Shown here: positions 58,596 through 64,000 of the stretch, in pieces | Position numbering within the stretch: position 1 is the first letter of the stretch | Layout of the letters: each line of letters starts with the position of its first letter | Origin: Timema cristinae | Lineage: Eukaryota; Arthropoda; Insecta; Phasmatodea; Timematidae | Length of the DNA: 64,000 nt | Assembly (NCBI GenBank): GCA_039000515.1 | Contig: JBCFYV010000012.1 | Coordinates: forward strand, 1,580,005-1,644,004 | Direction of reading: 5' to 3' | Made by a program: the position numbers and the translations under genes | The notes under the pieces: generated by a model | Database searches by the model: none | The model's input: the letters and a program-made list of their open reading frames with translations, nothing else | What the model was told of the DNA's origin: nothing

Positions 58596-60680
58596 CTACT
58601 CACTCCCCGCTGAGACCGCACTAGTGTCCGTGTCAGTCCCGCCCTCCGTGTCGCTGTCATCTTCTTCGTCATTGTCAGTGTCAACGTCCGTCTTATTCGT
58701 CCTGTGCCTCTTTAAGTCTTCTATGTAGGCTGTCTTTGCTCTATCTGACGCTTCCAGTGCAATCTGGTCTAAGAATTTCCAATAGATTGGGTCCCTCAGT
58801 ACTTCGCCTACTAATCTTCCCTGGATCTCTCTCTGGTAGTTCCTTCTTGCTTCTAGTGTAATGACACATTCAAGCACCACATGTTCGGGGTTCCCTCCTC
58901 ACCACATTGACAATTCCCCGACTCTATCAATCCCAGCTTCCTTAGAGATGCCGGGTACGGTCCCTTCCCCAGTGATGAAGTGGACAAGACCCCGAGATGG
59001 CTGGAGGTGCTTATTCTCTAGTCTCTAACCACATTTGGGAACAATTGATAAGTCCTCCTACCTGTCCCACTTCTCTCCCAACGTCTCTGCCACTCCTCCA
59101 ACAGGACCTCGCCAAAAGTTCTCACATCGTGTGTGGTGAGGAGTCTCACCTTCTCCAAGTTTTCTTTTTTAGCCAGTACGCCACAGCTTTCTTCCTTATG
59201 AGGAGGTCCAACGGCCATACACCTAGGGCCACACTCAATGCATCCGTTGCTACAGTCCGGTAGGCTCCCGTCAGCCTCAATAAGATGTTCCTCTGCAGAC
59301 CCTGAATCGCCTTAGCCGGAGCGACATTGGTTAGTCTGTGAGCCCAGATGCACGCCCCATAGCTCACAATGGAGAGAAGGATCATCTGATGGTATGTCCT
59401 TATTATCCGCATAGTCAGATAAAACCGCCTCTGTACCATGCTTATAATTTTATTCATCACCGACAGAGTTTTCCCCATCACTCCCTCCATGTGCGCTGTG
59501 AAGTTCCTCTTTTCATCTAGGGTAACTCTCAGGTATCTGACCGTATGGCTTCTTCTTATAGATTTCGTACCTAACTTTATGGTCGGATCCCTAGCCAATC
59601 TACCCTTAAACAGCATGAGGTCGTCTTCGCCGGTGCCATTTTTAACTTGACACTTTTACACCAGGTGTCAAGTTCTTCAAGCACCTGGTTACTTTTTTCC
59701 TCTAAGTTCCTTCTCGAGTACCCTTCTATTACTATTAGAAGGTCGTCTGCGAAGGCAACCAACCCTGCGTCTCTGGCATCCCCTCCAACAAGTACAACAC
59801 TGGTTCCAGGCTGACATCCCAAAATATCGGGCCACATACCGATCCCTGAGGACATTCCTTCGTCAGTAGCTTCTGAACCTTATTTCCTGGACATCTCAGG
59901 GTGAGTATCTATTACGACAGTAGTCCTTAAGACTCCTATACAGCTGCCCCGGACACTGAATCTCTCTTAATCTGTCAAACATCGCCGGCCACCAGAGGTT
60001 GTCAAAAGCGCCGAGATGTCCACAAATATTCCTACGACGTATTACCATTTGCGAGTCAATCAGTTCCATTGCTCTGCAGATTGGGTCCTCTGTCGACCTG
60101 CCTCTTCGGAAGCCATACTGCTGCTGATGCATGCCCATGACTGTCCTGTGTCTCAGTAATCTTTCACACAATATCTTCTCCTGCAACTTCCCTGCTGTGT
60201 TCAACAGGCAGATGGGTCTGTATGACTTCCAGAATAAGCGGGTTTTTATCCTCCCCCTTGCTTAGCACGATTACCTCGCTCTGCTTCCAGATGTTCGGGA
60301 TTCTGCCTTGAGCGAGGCATTCGTTTAACAGCCCTGCAAGGAAAGGAGCAATAAGGTCAGCCGTCTTCTCCAGCACCTCGACCTTTATCCCTTCGGACCA
60401 GGCGCCTTTTTCTTACCCATCAGAGCAATGTTCCTGATCACCTCCGCCCGACTAACAGGTTCTACCTCTTCCTCATTTACATACTCGTCATTCTCCATTC
60501 TCTCCCTCAACATTTGGTGCTCTTCAGTATCTTCTGTCACGTCATCATCTGGCAACAATGTCTCCATTAAAAGAACCGCAGACTCTTCCCAGCTGGTCGT
60601 GGTACTCCCATCATCCTTAGATAGCGTGGTTATCATGGCTGGGGGTTGTAATTTCCCGGAGGCTATCTTGAACGGCACCC
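58596..60680 (-). pseudogene. R1-like ORF2, reverse transcriptase and C-terminal region
   Basis: From 60,680 down: MGKKKAPGPKG, IWKQSEVIVLSKGEDK near 60,260, QQQYGFRRGRSTEDPICRAM near 60,100, GHLGAFDNLWWPAMFDRL near 60,000, KECPQGSVCGPIFW near 59,850, GLVAFADDLLIVIEG near 59,745 with the FADD site, VRYLRVTLDEKRNF near 59,530, YGACIWAHRL near 59,360, LLRLTGAYRTVATDALSVAL near 59,250, then a zinc pattern split by a frameshift (CQCGEEGTP and EHVVLEC) near 58,900, and an acidic Asp/Thr-rich end. About five frameshifts. It would copy element RNA by target-primed reverse transcription if intact. Confidence 0.87.
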
Positions 60681-60853
60681 CCCAAGGTCCCCTCTGTAAC
60701 TCCTCCTGTACATACTTCTCCCAACTTTTCTCTTCTCCTGATACAACCCATCCTCAAACTCTCTCTTGCTCTCCCTGTAGATATTTAACAGCACCACACG
60801 ACTAGCCGGGTCTCGACACCTCTGATATCTCCTACGCGTTCTCCTTGCCCTTG

Positions 60854-61813
60854 CTAGAGACTCTGCAGTCTGTCATTCCATGGCTTATTACCAACCTTGG
60901 TATCAACTTTCACCACAGGTATCGACTTCCTCATTGCATCCTGCAGAGCCCACGTCAGCTGTTTGGCCTTCATGTTGACATTGTCGCCTTGTGCCACTGG
61001 ACTGGGCAGTATCAGTTCAGCCCTCAGCTTCTCCCAGTTAGCTTTGCTCATGTTGTATCTCCTTCTTTTCCCTTCCCCATTTCCATCCACCATTCTCCCC
61101 GCGACAAATTCAAAGACGATCAGGTTATGGTCACTGACCGTGACGTTGTCCACAACCCTCCAACCTTCCACCATGTCCATGGACTCGGCGTTACACAAAG
61201 TGACGTCAATGTTGGAAGAAGCCCCAGCTCTCCCCTGATATGTAGGGGGATTATTCGGTTGGTTTGCAACCTCAAGCCCATGACCATAGATGAACTCCTC
61301 CAAAGCACGACCCCTTCTATCTCTCCCAATCACCCTATGACTATGCCACATGAGAGACTTAGCATTAGCATCAGCGGTAATTATGAGTGGCACACCTGCG
61401 TATGTCCTACATATTATCTCCAACTGATCAAGATATGGCTCAATTGGATGCCTAAATTGAAAATATAGGTTTGCCACTATACACCTGCCTGAGCTAGTTC
61501 CCAATTCTACGCATGTTACCCACTGGTTACAGAGCTGTTCAATCTTAGTTACGGCAATTTCCTTGTTAAACACCACTATTGCGCTCATTGGAGCTTCTCC
61601 ACTAACAACAATTCTAGTGACCACCGGCATATGCGGAACTTTCCCTCTCAAGGTATAGGGTTCCTGAAGACACACAACATCAAGTCCCATCTCCTCAGCA
61701 AGCTTGCGGACTTCATGCAACACGGTCACGCTCCTCATTCCATTAATCTGTCCTATTCTAATGGTGCTATCCCCCATTACGGATAGTATGTGTGCGCGTA
61801 GCACGCAGGCCAT
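60854..61813 (-). CDS. R1-like ORF2, endonuclease (apurinic-type), open
   Basis: 319 codons without interruption. Motifs in order: IRIGQINGMRSV near residue 18, VVCLQEPYTLRG near 45 with the catalytic Glu, VTCVELGTSSGRCIVANLYF near 100, PLIITADANAKSLMWHSH near 140 with the Asp and Asn, a PPTYQGRAGASSNIDVTL stretch near 190 and VSDHNLIVFEF near 220 with the final Asp and His. In R1-clade LINEs this domain nicks the target DNA. All catalytic residues I look for are present. A frame change below 60,854 separates it from the RT. Confidence 0.85.
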   Translation of the reverse strand: MACVLRAHILSVMGDSTIRIGQINGMRSVTVLHEVRKLAEEMGLDVVCLQEPYTLRGKVPHMPVVTRIVVSGEAPMSAIVVFNKEIAVTKIEQLCNQWVTCVELGTSSGRCIVANLYFQFRHPIEPYLDQLEIICRTYAGVPLIITADANAKSLMWHSHRVIGRDRRGRALEEFIYGHGLEVANQPNNPPTYQGRAGASSNIDVTLCNAESMDMVEGWRVVDNVTVSDHNLIVFEFVAGRMVDGNGEGKRRRYNMSKANWEKLRAELILPSPVAQGDNVNMKAKQLTWALQDAMRKSIPVVKVDTKVGNKPWNDRLQSL

Positions 61814-61980
61814 GCCACGCTGGGGTTAAACGTCTTGCGACCGTGTGCCGTCACAAATTGCCTATAAGTATTTTCCATATCAAAAGTTTCCTCTCTCCTC
61901 TTGAAGACCTTATCAATTAGTCCCCGCAAACTGTCCACGTCCGTTGGTAGATTCATAGATCTTAGTTGAATTCTATCCAA
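61777..61980 (-). other. Short open frame between R1-like ORF1 and ORF2
   Basis: 67 codons starting MDRIQLRSMNLP, in a different frame from the endonuclease and overlapping its start. It may be the N-terminal lead of ORF2 before a frameshift, or a small separate frame. No domain is recognised. Confidence 0.35.
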
Positions 61981-62017
61981 CGACTCGGGAGAGGGAAAAG
62001 TGGTACTGTCCCCCTTT

Positions 62018-63916
62018 TCATGACCCAGTTTCCACCACGTGCCTCTGGGCCATGTGCAGCACTCTCTCTTCTTCTAACCTGGATAACCGCATCGTCTCCT
62101 CGAGGGTTCCGTACGCCTGAGAGGGTACATCCCTCTCTCCTTTCAGCTGCCCCCCATCTCCATATTCACTTCTGCAGTCTGGCTCCCCCTGCTGTTTGTG
62201 TTGTAATCCATACCCTTTTCTTTCTTTTTCTTGCCATATCCAAATCCCCAGAGCTTCCAATTTTGTTTGTGTTTTGCCCCCAGATCTGCTTTTTCCGCAA
62301 GTCCCCGCTCCAGCTCTCTCTGGCGTCCCCTCCTCCTTTTCCTCACACCTGACTCCATTGGTGCTTTCCACCCATTCCCTATTCATGCCCTCACATATGA
62401 TACATATGTTCTCCACCACCTGCGGATTTATTACCGCATTGTGCAGTTGTGATATCAGGGTGGAGGATGCCGCCGCCGAGTCCCCAGTTGACGCAAACCT
62501 CCCATTCCAAAATTCGTTGCCGGGCCAACTATTTCCATCCCATGGATATGTAGTAACTAGGTAATATTCACCCTCCCCGAAGATCTCATAGGGAGCTCGC
62601 CGGGTCGATATTACCCCTATACCTGTATCCGCTAGAATCTTCTGCCGATCCTCAAAGTGCTCCATAACCCCATCCATCCACAGCAGCTCTAACACCGCAA
62701 CAGCACCCGCACCTGCACCATACTTCCCATAAGCATCAAGTAGGCATTCCCTTACTTCTTTATAAAATAGCTCGTTCTGGTGTCTCGAACCACTCCAAAC
62801 TCCCAGACCAAATCCCACGATTTGCACATGTACCTTTTGTGAGACCTCCTTCGAGATCCTGTACACCTCGAAGAACAACATCTCCAGAATAATCCTTATC
62901 CTTTTTCTATATATGTACTCATAGATCCCGGTGCCATATCTGGCTGGAAAAGTCTTCCCCCCTTCTTCTGTACCATTTACAAAGTAATCCCTAATAAATT
63001 TTGCTATCGGGTCATCCCTCTGATTATGGCTCATGTACAACCTGTCTCCACGCCCCTCATTCCTCAGGTTTAGTCCTACCAAACCTATGATGGACCCTCT
63101 ACTAACTACATCCTTCACTACTGGTTTGCCTTGGTTATCTCTTTCTCCTTTGTTTACAAAACACGTGGTCGACGAAACCCCGATGAGTCCGGACGCGACT
63201 ATCTCATAGTCTCTAAGATAAGAAACACTACCATTCCGACCCGCCGCAAACTCGCTATAACCACACGACCTATATCCAGAGGAGGTACAGTAGTATTCAT
63301 TCTCTCCGTAGTTGTACTTACATCTCCGCGTTAGAAGCCTACTGAAGAAACCTTCCACAGTCATTTCCTGGTAGTATGCCCTAGTAACCTCAGGTCCATC
63401 AGAAGCCAGAAATTTGAGGAGTGCAGCCATAAACTCGTAAGTCCATTTGTGGACCATTGTACGCACAGATTTTATATGTTCCTCGGCAACCTCAACTTTA
63501 ATTTACCCTCTCTCAACCATGCACCCCATATCCACCGATGGTAGTGGGATAACATGCTGCTTCAGTCTCCTCCAAAATTCCTTACAATTTCTTTCCCCTC
63601 CTCTCCGCACAGTGTTCCCCAGAGTCTCTCCTCTTGTCCTAGGTTTGTTCTCAACCAGTTTCTGCCCACTATATTTTTGCACTCTTTCCTTCTCCACCTC
63701 CCCATCTTGAATAACCTTTACAGATCCAAGCGCCATTTTCGCTGCCATCCTTTCTCTATGTGCTGCCGCCCTTTTCATATTCCTTGCACGTTTGGACGGA
63801 GGTATCCTCGTTCTACTCTCCGTCCTGTCATTCTTCGAGCCAGTCCGGTACACGTCTAGTCTAGTCGCTATCAGTCTAAGTAGTTCAACAATCTCATTTA
63901 GTATCTCAATAACCAT
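62018..63916 (-). pseudogene. R1-like LINE ORF1 with macrodomain-like region
   Basis: 633 codons in one frame, broken only by a TAA at 63,503-63,505. The first 137 residues are basic (SKRARNMKRAAAHRERM) with a hydrophobic start. After the stop come about 480 residues. Counted from 63,466, residues 80-350 hold REMLxxE-type IRIILEMLFFE (190-200), VQIVGFGLGVWSG (214-226), GIGVISTRRAP (282-292), TTYPWDGNSWPGNEFWNG (305-322) and TGDSAAAS (327-334) followed by LISQLHNAVINP (337-348). These match, as I remember it, a macrodomain-like family of unknown function (DUF4804) with GLGVW, PGNExW and GDPAAA motifs. No zinc knuckle of the CX2CX4HX4C type is seen, unlike usual R1 ORF1. The tail is Glu/Lys/Gly-rich. 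Function in the element is unknown; ADP-ribose binding or removal is a guess. Confidence 0.6.
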
Positions 63917-64000
63917 AGTCGGTTCTTTCCATTTGTCTCCTCATAATAGTTGATGTGTCGGACAGTCTCTTGAGTTGGGTTTCTTACACTTCTCACTGCG
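63917..64000 (-). other. Upstream of R1-like ORF1, at window edge
   Basis: 84 bases, too short to tell whether ORF1 extends upstream or the element 5' region starts here. Confidence 0.4.

Larger units (their letters stand above)
57802..64000 (-). mobile_element. R1-like LINE with unusual ORF1, 5' end not seen
   Basis: The 3' end is a (TAAA)n tail on the - strand (57,802-57,824). Above it lie a 3' untranslated region, RT, endonuclease and ORF1, all on the - strand. The RT block GAFDNLWWP, the FGFRRGRSTED-type YGFRRGRSTEDPIC and the endonuclease start IGQINGMRS are signatures of the R1 clade. It abuts the Jockey ORF1 at 57,801. The element continues past the window end or is truncated there. 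Confidence 0.87.

Noticed and set aside
60845..61468. 207-codon + strand frame
   Set aside because: Shadow of the R1-like endonuclease on the other strand.

Overview
The window is nuclear DNA of an animal, most likely an arthropod. It holds spliced exons of one conserved autophagy gene (ATG2, + strand) set in very large introns, surrounded by R1-like and Jockey-like LINEs, Ty1/copia and Ty3/gypsy LTR elements, hAT transposons and tRNA-derived SINEs. No bacterial gene layout, rRNA or CRISPR is visible. I do not name a species.

Layout. 1-11,520 is AT-rich sequence made of stretched homopolymers and looks like corrupted or low-quality consensus; a repeat present in clean form near 36.5 kb appears here in smeared form. 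11,530-15,560 is a decayed hAT transposase, interrupted by a SINE and by a 1.1-kb non-autonomous hAT with an 8-bp target duplication. 17,822-47,900 carries five ATG2 exons whose splice phases all join. The 16-kb intron between exons 2 and 3 holds SINEs, a complete-length but dead copia element (21,728-30,027, itself split by a 3.86-kb foldback element with ~0.5-kb inverted repeats), a possible old LTR and a CTCAAAT-rich repeat family. The 11.5-kb intron between exons 3 and 4 holds a gypsy element (37,499-44,728, 4-bp target duplication) that has split an older LINE fragment.

Beyond the last ATG2 exon are a 39-bp minisatellite (48,400-49,545), then a nest: a Jockey-like LINE on the - strand (about 49,925-57,801) broken inside its reverse transcriptase by a hAT transposon (50,354-53,802), and, abutting its ORF1, an R1-like LINE on the same strand (57,802 to the window end).

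The most interesting item is the R1-like LINE ORF1 (62,018-63,916, -). Instead of an evident zinc-knuckle gag it carries a roughly 270-residue globular region whose motifs resemble a macrodomain-like family of unknown function (DUF4804-type, from memory). If confirmed, this is a retrotransposon that has captured an ADP-ribose-type domain. Only the ATG2 exons look like a working host gene; all mobile-element genes carry stops, frameshifts or deletions, though some domains (R1-like endonuclease, ORF1 domain) are still open over long stretches.
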